NCBI GenBank assembly: GCA_046263755.1
Contig: JBJYZC010000007.1
Span: forward strand, 75,472 to 139,471
DNA length: 64,000 bases
Reading direction: 5' to 3'
Origin: Lachnocurva sp029100405
GTDB lineage: Bacteria; Bacillota; Clostridia; Lachnospirales; Lachnospiraceae
Shown here: one piece after another, positions 32,772 to 42,726 of the stretch
How positions within the stretch are numbered: the first letter of the stretch is position 1
How the letters are laid out: each line of letters begins with the position of its first letter
Position numbers and translations under genes: made by a program
The notes under the pieces: model-generated
Database searches by the model: none
What the model saw: the letters and a program-made list of their open reading frames with translations, nothing else
What the model was told of the DNA's origin: nothing

Positions 32772-34733
32772 ATGAAGAAGTATCCCAACCTCAGTAAGCC
32801 TTGCACTATCCGCGGAGTCACCTACAGAAACAGAATATTCAGCACTCCTACAGGACTTACATATCCTGATGAGTACAGCGGGGCACCAGATTTCCGCACA
32901 GTGCTTTTCTATGAAAAGAAAGCTCGCGGCGGAGCGGCAAGCGTAAACTACGGTGAGACACCGGTGAATAACGTAGACGCAGTAAGAAGGCCGAACGTTG
33001 ATGTAATTAGACCGGATTTCTCAAGAATGATCCTTCCAGCAAAAGACTGGATCAAGTATACAGATGCAATCACAAGACACGGAGCTAATCCGTGCATTCA
33101 GCTTGCTCATGCCGGACTGTTTGCAGAACCTTTCTTCAACGGGCAGACCACAGGAAAAGTTATCGGTCCTGTAGATATGGACAAGGAGAACGGCACTCAT
33201 GTTTCCGCAATGGACGAAGAGGATATGGCCCGAATTGCTAATGACTTTGCTGAAGCGGCACTTTGTGCTGTTCAGGCAGGCTTTAATCAGGTAATGGTTC
33301 AGTGCTGTCACGGATGGCTGCTTGCACAGTTCCTTTCGCCAGCATGGAACACAAGAACAGACGAATACGGCGGATCAATTGAAAACCGCGCGAAGTTCCC
33401 GCTTCAGGTACTCAAAGCGGTAAGAGAAAAGGTCGGACCGAGAGTAGTTATCCAAATCCGTATCAGCGGCGACGAGCATCAGGAGAATGGATGGTCACTT
33501 GAGGACTGTGCCGCATTCTGCAAAATGACAGACGGTATAGTAGACATCATCGAGATTTCATCCGGTGACTATCACAATTCGGAACATTACTGCTGGGTGA
33601 ACCCGCTCATGGGTCACTTTGTAAATATACCTATCGCAAGAGAACTTAAGAAAGCCGGGGTACAGGCTAAGCTGACTGCCGTAGGAGGACACAATGATCC
33701 TGCAAAGATGGATCAGCTGATTGGTGAAGGTGTTGTCGATTTCTTCTCAATCGGTCGCGGTATCCTCGCGGACCCGGATCTTCCTAAGAAGTTCCTTACA
33801 GGAAGGGAGGGGGATGTCAAACCATGCATTCGCTGCAGTGACTGCATGGCAGGACTCTATACAGGATTCTACCAGTGCAATATCAACCCGACAGCCGGAC
33901 AGGAAGCATATCTTCTCAATACACCTGCTCCAAAATCATGCAAGAAGGTCCTTGTTGTTGGTGGTGGTGTAGGTGGTATGGAAGCAGCTATAACAGCGTT
34001 CGACAGAGGACATGATGTAACTCTGGTGGATAAGGGTGAAAAACTCGGCGGAACACTTCTGTTTGCAGATCATGGCCATAAGGAAGACCTTAGAAAGCTT
34101 AAGGATTACTATGTTCGTCAAGTTGAGAAGAGAGATATAAAGGTCATGCTGAATACCGTAGCTGACACAGCGCTTCTGAATGAACTTAAGCCAACTGATA
34201 TCATAGTTGCTGCAGGCTCTACCCACAGAGTTCTTAATGTTCCTGGAGTAGAGAATGCAAGATATGCAACAGCTGCATACTATGAACCTGAGACCATCGG
34301 AGAGAAAGTAGTTCTTATAGGCGGTGGAATGATCAACTGCGAAATTGCTGTCAGCCTCGCTGATGCTGGTAAGGATGTAACTGTTATTGAACTCCTTGAC
34401 GGGACTGCAAGAGACGCGAATATGTTTATAAAGCCGACTCTGGACGAACTGTTCGCAGAGAGGGCAAATTCTATCCATGTCATCACAGAAGCAGCTACTA
34501 AGTCGATTTCTGAAAATTCCGTAACATATGCGGATAAGGAAGGAAATGAATTCGAAATTCCTGCAGATACTGTACTCTACGCAGTTGGCAGCATCCCGAA
34601 TTCAGCTGTAGTGGAAGAAATGCAAGACTGGCCTGAGTGGGAAAGCTTCCGTGCTATCGGCGACTGCACAGGAGCAAACATAGTCAAGAAAGCTATCCAT
34701 CAGGGATACTACGCTGCAATGGATATACTTTAA
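32772..34733 (+). CDS. NADH:flavin oxidoreductase, old yellow enzyme family with FeS and FAD domains
   Basis: 653 residues. Residues 1-360 form an FMN TIM barrel (RNRIFSTPTGLTYP, LAHAGLFAEPF). A [4Fe-4S] cysteine cluster follows (CIRCSDCMAGLYTGFYQCN, about 351-369). The C-terminal half is an FAD/NADH unit (VLVVGGGVGGMEAAI; VVLIGGGMINCEIAVSLADA). This is the 2,4-dienoyl-CoA reductase/BaiCD/enoate reductase architecture, which reduces activated C=C bonds of enoates, steroids or xenobiotics. Substrate not deducible. The catalytic region near His/Tyr differs from classic FadH, so I do not assign a name. AAGGAGATAAG precedes the ATG. Confidence 0.9.
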   Translation: MKKYPNLSKPCTIRGVTYRNRIFSTPTGLTYPDEYSGAPDFRTVLFYEKKARGGAASVNYGETPVNNVDAVRRPNVDVIRPDFSRMILPAKDWIKYTDAITRHGANPCIQLAHAGLFAEPFFNGQTTGKVIGPVDMDKENGTHVSAMDEEDMARIANDFAEAALCAVQAGFNQVMVQCCHGWLLAQFLSPAWNTRTDEYGGSIENRAKFPLQVLKAVREKVGPRVVIQIRISGDEHQENGWSLEDCAAFCKMTDGIVDIIEISSGDYHNSEHYCWVNPLMGHFVNIPIARELKKAGVQAKLTAVGGHNDPAKMDQLIGEGVVDFFSIGRGILADPDLPKKFLTGREGDVKPCIRCSDCMAGLYTGFYQCNINPTAGQEAYLLNTPAPKSCKKVLVVGGGVGGMEAAITAFDRGHDVTLVDKGEKLGGTLLFADHGHKEDLRKLKDYYVRQVEKRDIKVMLNTVADTALLNELKPTDIIVAAGSTHRVLNVPGVENARYATAAYYEPETIGEKVVLIGGGMINCEIAVSLADAGKDVTVIELLDGTARDANMFIKPTLDELFAERANSIHVITEAATKSISENSVTYADKEGNEFEIPADTVLYAVGSIPNSAVVEEMQDWPEWESFRAIGDCTGANIVKKAIHQGYYAAMDIL

Positions 34734-34772
34734 TACATAATGGATTGCTAAATAGCATATAGTGAAAATTTT

Positions 34773-34800
34773 AGGGAGTCCGCGAGGACTCCCTATTTTT
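34773..34800 (+). terminator. Intrinsic terminator after the reductase
   Basis: 9-bp stem AGGGAGTCC/GGACTCCCT, GCGA loop, then ATTTTT. Confidence 0.92.
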
Positions 34801-34809
34801 GTATTGAAA

Positions 34810-34832
34810 TATCTGGTGACAGGTACTGTTAA
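34810..34832 (+). repeat. Island repeat, copy e
   Basis: TATCT then GGTGACAGGTACTGTTAA, directly after the terminator. In phosphatase frame it reads IEISGDRYC and stop. Copies b and e share ATTGAAATATCT at their left ends. Confidence 0.88.
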
Positions 34833-34919
34833 GCCACAATCGTAAAGAGTCTAGAAGGAGCCGTATTACAGCATCCCAATGCACTTCTCACTCCATGCGA
34901 TCCTGCTCATTCCGACCCG

Positions 34920-36182
<1,263 letters not shown>

Positions 36183-36198
36183 AAAGCAGTTCCTTTCA

Positions 36199-37446
36199 TT
36201 AATAAAGAATTCTCTCGACAATGGACCGCTGGGACTTCCTGGTGGTCTTGTTTCCGACATAACCGGTCTTCGAATACGGGAAAGCGATGAGATCACTGTT
36301 CTTCAGACCGGAGACAATCAGAATTGTACCGGGATCCATGGTTTTCTGCGTTTCCACATAGACCTTTTCCAGACGGCCCTTCCGGCTGACCAGGCAGTAG
36401 GAACCCTTTTTATCCTTCCGCACATAGCCCCGGCTCAGGGCAGATGTCTTCTTACTGCTGATCCGAGAAATGGATACGCCGTCATCGGGATTGAAACCAT
36501 TTCCATCCTTCAGATAGGCATCGAATTCATAATAGGATACGTTATTGATGGAGGAAGACTGAGGCGTATTTTCGTCCGTAGACGGGAAGTCGGAAATATA
36601 GGTAACGGTCGCCTTGGAATTCGAATCATTCATATAATTCGTGACCTTGATCTGATCTCCGGCCTTGATTTTATTCTTGGTAAATTCATCGACATAGCCC
36701 CTGACGGCAGTTCCAGTCTCGGAACTGATCGTGATAAAGGGAGTTCCGGAGGAAACCGAAGTCTCGGCGTCATTAATGGATGCGATCTTTCCATCGACCA
36801 GAGCCTTGACTGTGCAGTCATCGATCTTCTGCTGAAGGGACTGGAGGTCGATTTTAGCGGAATTAATGCTCTGCTGGAGATTATTGATGTCCTCGGTCGT
36901 ACTTTTGATCAGTTCGGCCTTTTCTTCTTCGGTGACGGCGTTTGGATTAACAACCTCGGATTCGTCGGAAGGGATGGTATCATCTCCTTCTGACTGGGTG
37001 GTTTCATCCTGATCATCGATATCTGTATTCGCCTCTTTTACTGGCTTCAGGCCTTTGTAATAGGCGAGAAGCTTGTTCTGGATGTCCAGCTGAGCGGTGG
37101 AAGATGAGATAACCTCATTCTGAGCATTGAGCTGGCTGGTCAGATCGTCGGAATTGTAGGAGAAGAGGCGGTCGCCCTTTTTCACCGTATCGCCGGCCTT
37201 GACATAGACCTGTCCGACCGTTTTCTCCGGATCCAGAGTGATAGACTGGGCGTTTTCATTGGTTACTGTTCCGTCCAGAGTGTCTGAGAAATCATCCCCG
37301 GACATCTTCAGATCGGAAAAAGGCTGAACATAGGCATAAGAACGCTGCCTCTGGATCGAAACCATTTTTACAATGAGAAAAATGACCAGAACAGCGACAA
37401 TGCAGAGAAAGATAAAGAGTTTTTTATGCTTTCGAAGGGTCTTCAT
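36199..37446 (-). CDS. Membrane fusion (HlyD-like) adaptor, second copy
   Basis: 415 residues. N-terminal membrane anchor (about 9-26), barrel-hybrid halves around VGQVYVKAGDTVKKGD and a coiled-coil hairpin with an acidic insert (DDQDETTQSEGDD). Its C-terminus carries GRLEKVYVETQKTMDPGTIL, the HlyD barrel end. Overlaps the ATPase gene by 23 bases and lies 16 bases before the permease. Confidence 0.85.
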   Translation of the reverse strand: MKTLRKHKKLFIFLCIVAVLVIFLIVKMVSIQRQRSYAYVQPFSDLKMSGDDFSDTLDGTVTNENAQSITLDPEKTVGQVYVKAGDTVKKGDRLFSYNSDDLTSQLNAQNEVISSSTAQLDIQNKLLAYYKGLKPVKEANTDIDDQDETTQSEGDDTIPSDESEVVNPNAVTEEEKAELIKSTTEDINNLQQSINSAKIDLQSLQQKIDDCTVKALVDGKIASINDAETSVSSGTPFITISSETGTAVRGYVDEFTKNKIKAGDQIKVTNYMNDSNSKATVTYISDFPSTDENTPQSSSINNVSYYEFDAYLKDGNGFNPDDGVSISRISSKKTSALSRGYVRKDKKGSYCLVSRKGRLEKVYVETQKTMDPGTILIVSGLKNSDLIAFPYSKTGYVGNKTTRKSQRSIVERILY

Positions 37447-38122
37447 TTTCTACCTCCTCCGCCTTGATAATTCTTCCGTCGATGATGTGAATGGTTTTCT
37501 GGGCATGCTTTGCGATATTGGCGTCATGGGTAATCATGATGATGGTGATCCCGCTTTCGTTCAGCTCGGAGAAGAGGTCCATGATCTCGGCGCCCGATTT
37601 CTGGTCCAGGGCTCCGGTCGGTTCATCCGCCAGGATGATCGATGGCTTGTTAATAATGGCACGGGCAATAGCAACACGCTGTTTCTGGCCGCCCGAAAGC
37701 TGGTTGGGAAGGTGATTCACCCGATCCTTCAGACCGACCCGCTCCAGAGCTGCCTCTGCAATGTCCCGCCTTTCCTTTCTGGGAACTTTCGCGTACATCA
37801 GTGGAAGGACAACGTTGCTTAAGGCCGATTCCTTGGGAAGAAGTTCAAAATTCTGAAAGACGAAACCAATCTTTGTGGCCCGGATATCTGCCAGCTTGTT
37901 TTCGCTCATTTTCCCCACATCCATGCCATCGAGAAGATAGGTCCCGGCCGTCGGCATATCCAGACAGCCGATGATGTTCATAAGTGTTGATTTTCCGGAA
38001 CCGGAAGGGCCCATGATCGAGAGATACTCGCCATCCGATACAGAGAGAGAAATATCATGAAGAACCGGAACCGGATTGGTATCGAGCTGATAGCTTTTAT
38101 CAATATGGCTGAGTTCTATCAT
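37424..38122 (-). CDS. MacB/LolD-type ABC ATPase
   Basis: 232 residues. Walker A GPSGSGKST (about 38-46), Q-loop VFQNFELLP, signature LSGGQKQRVAIARA, Walker B IILADEPTGALD, and H-loop MITHD. The typical type VII exporter ATPase. It has 4-base overlap with the first adaptor gene and 23-base overlap with the second. Confidence 0.93.
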   Translation of the reverse strand: MIELSHIDKSYQLDTNPVPVLHDISLSVSDGEYLSIMGPSGSGKSTLMNIIGCLDMPTAGTYLLDGMDVGKMSENKLADIRATKIGFVFQNFELLPKESALSNVVLPLMYAKVPRKERRDIAEAALERVGLKDRVNHLPNQLSGGQKQRVAIARAIINKPSIILADEPTGALDQKSGAEIMDLFSELNESGITIIMITHDANIAKHAQKTIHIIDGRIIKAEEVENEDPSKA

Positions 38123-39138
38123 TGTTCTACCTCTGTATTTCCGTCTGCAGTATTTCCGCTGTCTGCTGTTCCTTCTGATGTAGATATACTTCCTTCTGCA
38201 GTTCCTTCGGTAATATCTGCTGAATCATCTGTTTCGGGTTCTACAAAAACATGCTGGCCGACGATCAGACCGTCCGGATTATCAATAGATACATAGAAAT
38301 AATATTTGGAGGCCGGCGTATTGCTATTCTTACTGTCGGACGAATCCGTACCGGAGTTTCCATTGTCGGCCGTCGATTTGGTATCGATTTTAGTGATTTT
38401 TCCGGTGTATTCCTTGTCATTGACACGGGTTGTGATCTTCGCAGCCATGCCTTCCTTCAAGGAACCTACATTCAATTCATCTACTGTTGCCTTTATCCGA
38501 AAGGTGGTGTCGGACAGGATAGTGATAAAGGAGCCGTCAGAAGATGCAGATCCGGTAGCAACCTTTGATACAATACCGTCAATCGGAGAGGTTACGGTGG
38601 AAGAGGAGATCTTCTTATTTAAGGAATCGATTTCTGCCTGCTTAGTCTGCTGATCCAGCTTCGCCTGCTTCATCTGAGAGGTCAGGTCCTGAATCTGCGA
38701 ATCATACTGAAGCTTCATATCAGCGGAAGCGGCTGCCTTCTGCTTGGTCAGATCGGTGATTTGATCCTGGCAGGACTTGATGGTCTCGCTATAGCCCTGG
38801 ATTTCCAGCTGATCCTGCTGTACCTGGAGAGAGTAATCCTTGCTCTGGTAGGTGAAAAGCTTCTGACCTGCTGTGACGGTATCACCGGCTTTAACATCGA
38901 TAGATTCGACCGTCCGGTCCGAATCCAGATTGATGTTATAGGACTGTTCCGGTTCGATCACACCAGCATAAAGGGTCTTACCTTCAATCGTATCATCCGA
39001 ACCGTAATCATCAATGAGACCTGTATCGGATGAAGCCGAATTGCCGGATCTTTTCTTCAGGAAAAACACAAGGAGAAGTGCTGCCAGAGCAAGGCAGACG
39101 ATGAGAATGATAATGATACGTTTCTTATGTTTTTTCAT
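38119..39138 (-). CDS. Membrane fusion (HlyD-like) adaptor, first copy
   Basis: 339 residues from ATG 39138 (GAAAGGGAGC upstream). A basic N-terminus and one membrane helix (about 8-26), the lipoyl/barrel half VESIDVKAGDTVTAGQKLF, a long coiled-coil hairpin rich in Q/K/D, the second half SPIDGIVSKVATGS, and a low-complexity acidic tail (TEGTAEGSISTSEGTADSG). First gene of the four-gene exporter operon. Confidence 0.87.
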   Translation of the reverse strand: MKKHKKRIIIILIVCLALAALLLVFFLKKRSGNSASSDTGLIDDYGSDDTIEGKTLYAGVIEPEQSYNINLDSDRTVESIDVKAGDTVTAGQKLFTYQSKDYSLQVQQDQLEIQGYSETIKSCQDQITDLTKQKAAASADMKLQYDSQIQDLTSQMKQAKLDQQTKQAEIDSLNKKISSSTVTSPIDGIVSKVATGSASSDGSFITILSDTTFRIKATVDELNVGSLKEGMAAKITTRVNDKEYTGKITKIDTKSTADNGNSGTDSSDSKNSNTPASKYYFYVSIDNPDGLIVGQHVFVEPETDDSADITEGTAEGSISTSEGTADSGNTADGNTEVEQ

Positions 39139-39203
39139 AATTGCTCCCTTTCCTGTCAAACATAATTCGGATTTGAATGCAACTGTCTGTTCTATCAGTA
39201 TTA

Positions 39204-39232
39204 GTTATACTATTACAGTTGTTTCGCGTCAA
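39204..39232 (-). promoter_or_regulatory. Promoter of the MacB-type operon
   Basis: Minus strand TTGACG (39232-39227), 17-bp spacer, TATAAC (39209-39204). A small palindrome AGTAT/ATACT overlaps the -10. The promoter lies inside the module, between repeat copy f and the first gene. Confidence 0.65.
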
Positions 39233-39264
39233 GAAGATTCCGATAGAAACCAGGGAAAAATCTA

Positions 39265-39287
39265 TATCTGGTGGCAGGTACTGTTAA
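39265..39287 (+). repeat. Island repeat, copy f
   Basis: TATCT then GGTGGCAGGTACTGTTAA, one change from the otherwise constant GTGACAGG core. In phosphatase frame it reads SISGGRYC and stop. The stretch 39139-39529 otherwise holds two promoters and no gene. Confidence 0.85.
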
Positions 39288-39446
39288 GCCAGTAAAGGTG
39301 CTCCGGAGACAGAATAAAGAAAACAGTCAGTAATATGTAAGTGAGACCGCTACTGGCTGCTGATTGGTTGAGTGTCAAAAAGGCTGGAAGTTAAGAATAA
39401 AGGGTTTATTAGTTTCGGGGATATAAATATTATCACCCAACGTTCC

Positions 39447-39476
39447 TTGACATAGATAGTTAAATGACGTTATACT
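39447..39476 (+). promoter_or_regulatory. Promoter of AbiE-type toxin-antitoxin pair
   Basis: TTGACA (39447-39452), 18-bp spacer, TATACT (39471-39476), 53 bases before the antitoxin start. Confidence 0.7.
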
Positions 39477-39529
39477 ACATTTAGAAACGATTATTAACTT
39501 GAAAGGTCAAGAAGCGTTGGAGTGCAGTT

Positions 39530-40150
39530 ATGCTATACGATTATTTGATTGAAAATTATAAAGCCTATGAACCAATTTTTACATCAGATATAGACTTAGG
39601 TATTCCTGGTAATTCGTTACGCCCAAAGCTGAAGGAACTAGTAGATGCAGGAAAGCTTTGCCGATATGATGCTGGAATCTATTATCTACCAGGGAAATCG
39701 AAGTTAAAAGGATTAGTACCTATATCAGCTAGTACTGTTGCAAGATGTAAGTACGTTAGACGGCGAGGTAAGGTGCGTGGGTACTATGCTGGATTTACAT
39801 TTGCCAATCAAATGGGGCTTTCTCTACAGGTTCCGTATGTTCAAGAAATAGTTTCAAATGAGGCCAGTGCTAAGGTTCGAGAAATTGAAATAAAGGGGCA
39901 GAAATTTTTACTTAGAAAGCCAAGAACCGTCATTACTGAGGAAAACTACAGAGTTTTACAGTTTCTGGATTTTTTGGTAGACTTTGACAAATATATGGAC
40001 GGATCTGTTGAGAATATTCCGGCTAGGTTGGTTCAGATTATTAAAGATGAAAATATTACAAAAAAAGGAATTGATGTATACATCAGCTTGTATCCTACAA
40101 AGGTATACAAGAATTTGTATGAAACAGGAGTAGTATATGCTATTGCATAA
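39530..40150 (+). CDS. AbiEi-like antitoxin
   Basis: 206 residues. N-terminal winged helix (IFTSDIDLGIPGNSLRPKLK, then LVDAGKLCRYDAGIYYLP, about 17-55) followed by an alpha/beta C-terminal domain as in type IV toxin-antitoxin AbiEi proteins (DUF6088-like). Encoded ahead of, and overlapping by 14 bases, the AbiEii-like toxin. Likely represses its own promoter. Confidence 0.8.
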   Translation: MLYDYLIENYKAYEPIFTSDIDLGIPGNSLRPKLKELVDAGKLCRYDAGIYYLPGKSKLKGLVPISASTVARCKYVRRRGKVRGYYAGFTFANQMGLSLQVPYVQEIVSNEASAKVREIEIKGQKFLLRKPRTVITEENYRVLQFLDFLVDFDKYMDGSVENIPARLVQIIKDENITKKGIDVYISLYPTKVYKNLYETGVVYAIA

Positions 40151-41045
40151 AGATAGAGAGCAATTTATAGCTATTGTAAACGCTGTATCAAATGAGTTGT
40201 CTATTCCTGTACCAATTGTGGAGAAGGATTATTATGTGACTATGATTTTAAAACAGCTTTCATTGAATGCCAAAAACTGTGTGTTTAAAGGTGGAACATC
40301 GCTATCCAAATGCCATCACGCTATAGATAGATTTTCAGAAGACATTGATATTACTTTCTCCGATACCTTAACACAGGGTGAGAGGAAAAAGTTGAAAAAT
40401 AATGTAATAGCTGGAATAAGCGAATATTTGGATCTGCCTATTCCAGATTGGGATAAAACTCGTAGTCGTAGAGATTATAATTGCTATGTATTCCAGTATG
40501 CTCCGATAGAAGGATATATTCCTGAGAGTCTTATTGACGGTGTAAAGATGGAAGTGGTCTTAGGATCTATAGCTTTTCCAACGGTTGAGATGGAAGTAGA
40601 TAACTATATTTATCAGGTTCTTAAGCGAGATAATATGGATTTAGTCGAGCAATATGAATTGCAGCCATTTACAATGACAATACAGAGTTTGGAGAGAACT
40701 TTCATTGATAAAGTGTTTGCATTATGCGATTACTACATCAAGAGCGATTATAATAAACATTCGAGACACATTTATGATTTGTATATGTTAATGCCTAAGA
40801 TGACTTTTGATGAACGCTTCAAGCAACTTGTAAAAGAGGTTAGAATCGAGCGACAAAAGAAACCTGAAATATGTCCATCATCATTGGATGGTGTAGACAT
40901 AAATGATATGCTTGAGAAAATAGTCGAAGAGGCAATTTACGAGAAGGACTATGCAGCAATAACCTCATATTTTCAAAAGACGCGTGTTGAATATGATAAG
41001 GCAATAGAGGCTGTAAAAAAAATAATAGAATTAGATATTTTCTAA
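40137..41045 (+). CDS. AbiEii/AbiGii-type nucleotidyltransferase toxin
   Basis: 302 residues. The nucleotidyltransferase motif FKGGTSLSKCHHAIDRFSED (about 50-69) followed by IDITFS gives the GGTSLSK and D-x-D pattern of AbiEii. FIDKVFALCDYYIKSD and SRHIYDLYML follow as in the family. Such toxins modify tRNA or nucleotides and act in phage abortive infection. Confidence 0.88.
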   Translation: MLLHKDREQFIAIVNAVSNELSIPVPIVEKDYYVTMILKQLSLNAKNCVFKGGTSLSKCHHAIDRFSEDIDITFSDTLTQGERKKLKNNVIAGISEYLDLPIPDWDKTRSRRDYNCYVFQYAPIEGYIPESLIDGVKMEVVLGSIAFPTVEMEVDNYIYQVLKRDNMDLVEQYELQPFTMTIQSLERTFIDKVFALCDYYIKSDYNKHSRHIYDLYMLMPKMTFDERFKQLVKEVRIERQKKPEICPSSLDGVDINDMLEKIVEEAIYEKDYAAITSYFQKTRVEYDKAIEAVKKIIELDIF

Positions 41046-41063
41046 ATAATATAGATATGTGAT

Positions 41064-41092
41064 GCAGCAGGTTCTTTACCTGCTGTATTTTT
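41064..41092 (+). terminator. Terminator after the AbiE-type pair
   Basis: 9-bp stem GCAGCAGGT/ACCTGCTGT, TCTTT loop, then ATTTTT. Confidence 0.85.
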
Positions 41093-41188
41093 ATGGGTGA
41101 AAAATAATTTTTCTTCCTTATAGATTATGGGGAGTTCAGTAGGGTTAAGTGAGAGGATATTTTTTTCGCTTACTTTATAATGTACCTT

Positions 41189-41227
41189 TGCCAGGCCGGT
41201 TGCAAAGAATTGCCGGAAAAGATATAA
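41189..41227 (+). pseudogene. Phosphatase 3'-end remnant without the repeat (right island edge)
   Basis: Reads CQAGCKELPEKI then TAA in the same frame as the remnant at 31345. The bases ATGTAC-TTTGCCAGG and on to AAGATA are almost the same as at 31333-31380. Here the stop follows EKI directly, with no GGTGACAGG core, so it may show the original gene end and mark the right edge of the island. Confidence 0.8.
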
Positions 41228-41302
41228 TTCAACAATCCGATATCGTCAAATAGCAATCATACGGTACATGTCTTAATGACAGATAGAATAAGGAGGCTGT
41301 AA

Positions 41303-42082
41303 ATGCAAATCGTATGGCCGGGAATTCTGATTCCCTTTTTAGGAACGACGCTTGGAGCTGCCACAGTCCTCTTCCTTAAGAACGAATTAAAAGAAAATTT
41401 ACAACGTTTTATGACCGGTTTCGCAGCCGGTGTCATGACTGCAGCATCAGTATGGAGCCTGCTGATTCCAGCTTTGGATCAAGCCAAAAAGATGGGACGG
41501 TTTTCCTTTGTCCCCGCGGTCATTGGTTTCTGGGTCGGTATTTTGTTTCTGCTTTTGATCGATCACATTACACCCCATCTGCATCGTTTCGCAGAGCATG
41601 CAGAAGGACCGGAATCAAAACTTTCCGAGACGACCCTTCTCCTTCTGGCAGTCACCATCCATAACATCCCGGAAGGTATGGCTGTCGGTGCTGTGTATGC
41701 AGGCTTACTTGCGAAGACTTCCGATATCACGGCTTCTGCGGCCCTGACCCTCGCTTTGGGAATTGCGATTCAGAACTTCCCGGAGGGTGCCATTATTTCC
41801 ATGCCCTTGCATGCAAAAGGAGAAGCGAAGATGAAATCCTTCATCGGCGGTGTCCTGTCCGGCGCTGTAGAACCGCTTGGCGCCATTCTGACCATTCTTC
41901 TGGCCGGCGCCATTGTCCCCTTGATGCCGTATTTCCTGAGTTTTGCAGCAGGAGCCATGCTCTATGTTGTTGTCGAGGAATTGATCCCTGAGATGATGGA
42001 AGGCGAACATTCGCATGTCGGCGTCCTCGCTTTTTCCTTTGGATTTACCCTGATGATGATATTGGATGTGGCACTCGGCTAA
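41303..42082 (+). CDS. ZIP family metal transporter
   Basis: 259 residues, eight membrane segments. The metal-site helices TIHNIPEGMAVG (about 113-124) and IAIQNFPEGAIIS (about 152-164) are characteristic of ZupT-like ZIP proteins that import zinc or other divalent ions. AAGGAGG precedes the ATG. It is the first gene of the right-hand chromosome after the island. Confidence 0.93.
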   Translation: MQIVWPGILIPFLGTTLGAATVLFLKNELKENLQRFMTGFAAGVMTAASVWSLLIPALDQAKKMGRFSFVPAVIGFWVGILFLLLIDHITPHLHRFAEHAEGPESKLSETTLLLLAVTIHNIPEGMAVGAVYAGLLAKTSDITASAALTLALGIAIQNFPEGAIISMPLHAKGEAKMKSFIGGVLSGAVEPLGAILTILLAGAIVPLMPYFLSFAAGAMLYVVVEELIPEMMEGEHSHVGVLAFSFGFTLMMILDVALG

Positions 42083-42166
42083 TCAGAAGTAACGCTGCTT
42101 GCACCAGGGCAAATATAGACCATGGCCCAGGCAGGAGAAAATCAATTAAAAAAGGGGAAATGCTAA

Positions 42167-42721
42167 ATGACACAAATCGATTATCAAATTTTATTATTTA
42201 TCCAGGAACATCTGCGATCGGATGTGCTGACACCAATTTTTAAGGCCATTACCTCTCTCGGAAACATGGGATGGTTTGGCATTGCCGTCTGCCTGATTCT
42301 ACTTATTCCAAAGAAGACACGGAAGATGGGCATGGCAGGCCTTCTTGCAATCATTCTCGCTGCAGTCATCGGAGAGGGTTTCATCAAACATATCGTACAA
42401 CGCCAGAGACCCTACTTAAGTTTCTCTGATCTACAACGACTGATTGCTCCGGAACGCACAAGCTCTTTCCCATCCGGTCATTCCTCATCCGCCTTTGCCT
42501 GGACAACCGCCATCTATTGCTGTCTGGATAAGCCCAGGAAGAAAAAAGGCCTGCTCCTTTTCCTTCTGCCTGCTTTGATTGCCTTCTCAAGACTCTATGT
42601 CGGCGTCCACTATCCGAGCGACGTCCTCGTAGGATGCCTTCTCGGCATCTTCTGTGGTTGGCTGGCTGCCTGGCTTTTGAATTGGTATTTGAAGCGGCGG
42701 AAGAACCAATCGATTCACTAG
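42167..42721 (+). CDS. PAP2-family membrane phosphatase
   Basis: 184 residues, five or six membrane segments. Phosphatase motifs KHIVQRQRP (about 70-78), PSGHSSSAF (about 100-108) and SRLYVGVHYPSDVLVG (about 142-157) are complete. Similar to undecaprenyl-diphosphatase or phosphatidylglycerophosphatase enzymes; exact lipid unknown. Convergent with the methylase gene, 5 bases apart. Confidence 0.9.
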   Translation: MTQIDYQILLFIQEHLRSDVLTPIFKAITSLGNMGWFGIAVCLILLIPKKTRKMGMAGLLAIILAAVIGEGFIKHIVQRQRPYLSFSDLQRLIAPERTSSFPSGHSSSAFAWTTAIYCCLDKPRKKKGLLLFLLPALIAFSRLYVGVHYPSDVLVGCLLGIFCGWLAAWLLNWYLKRRKNQSIH

Positions 42722-42726
42722 GTATT

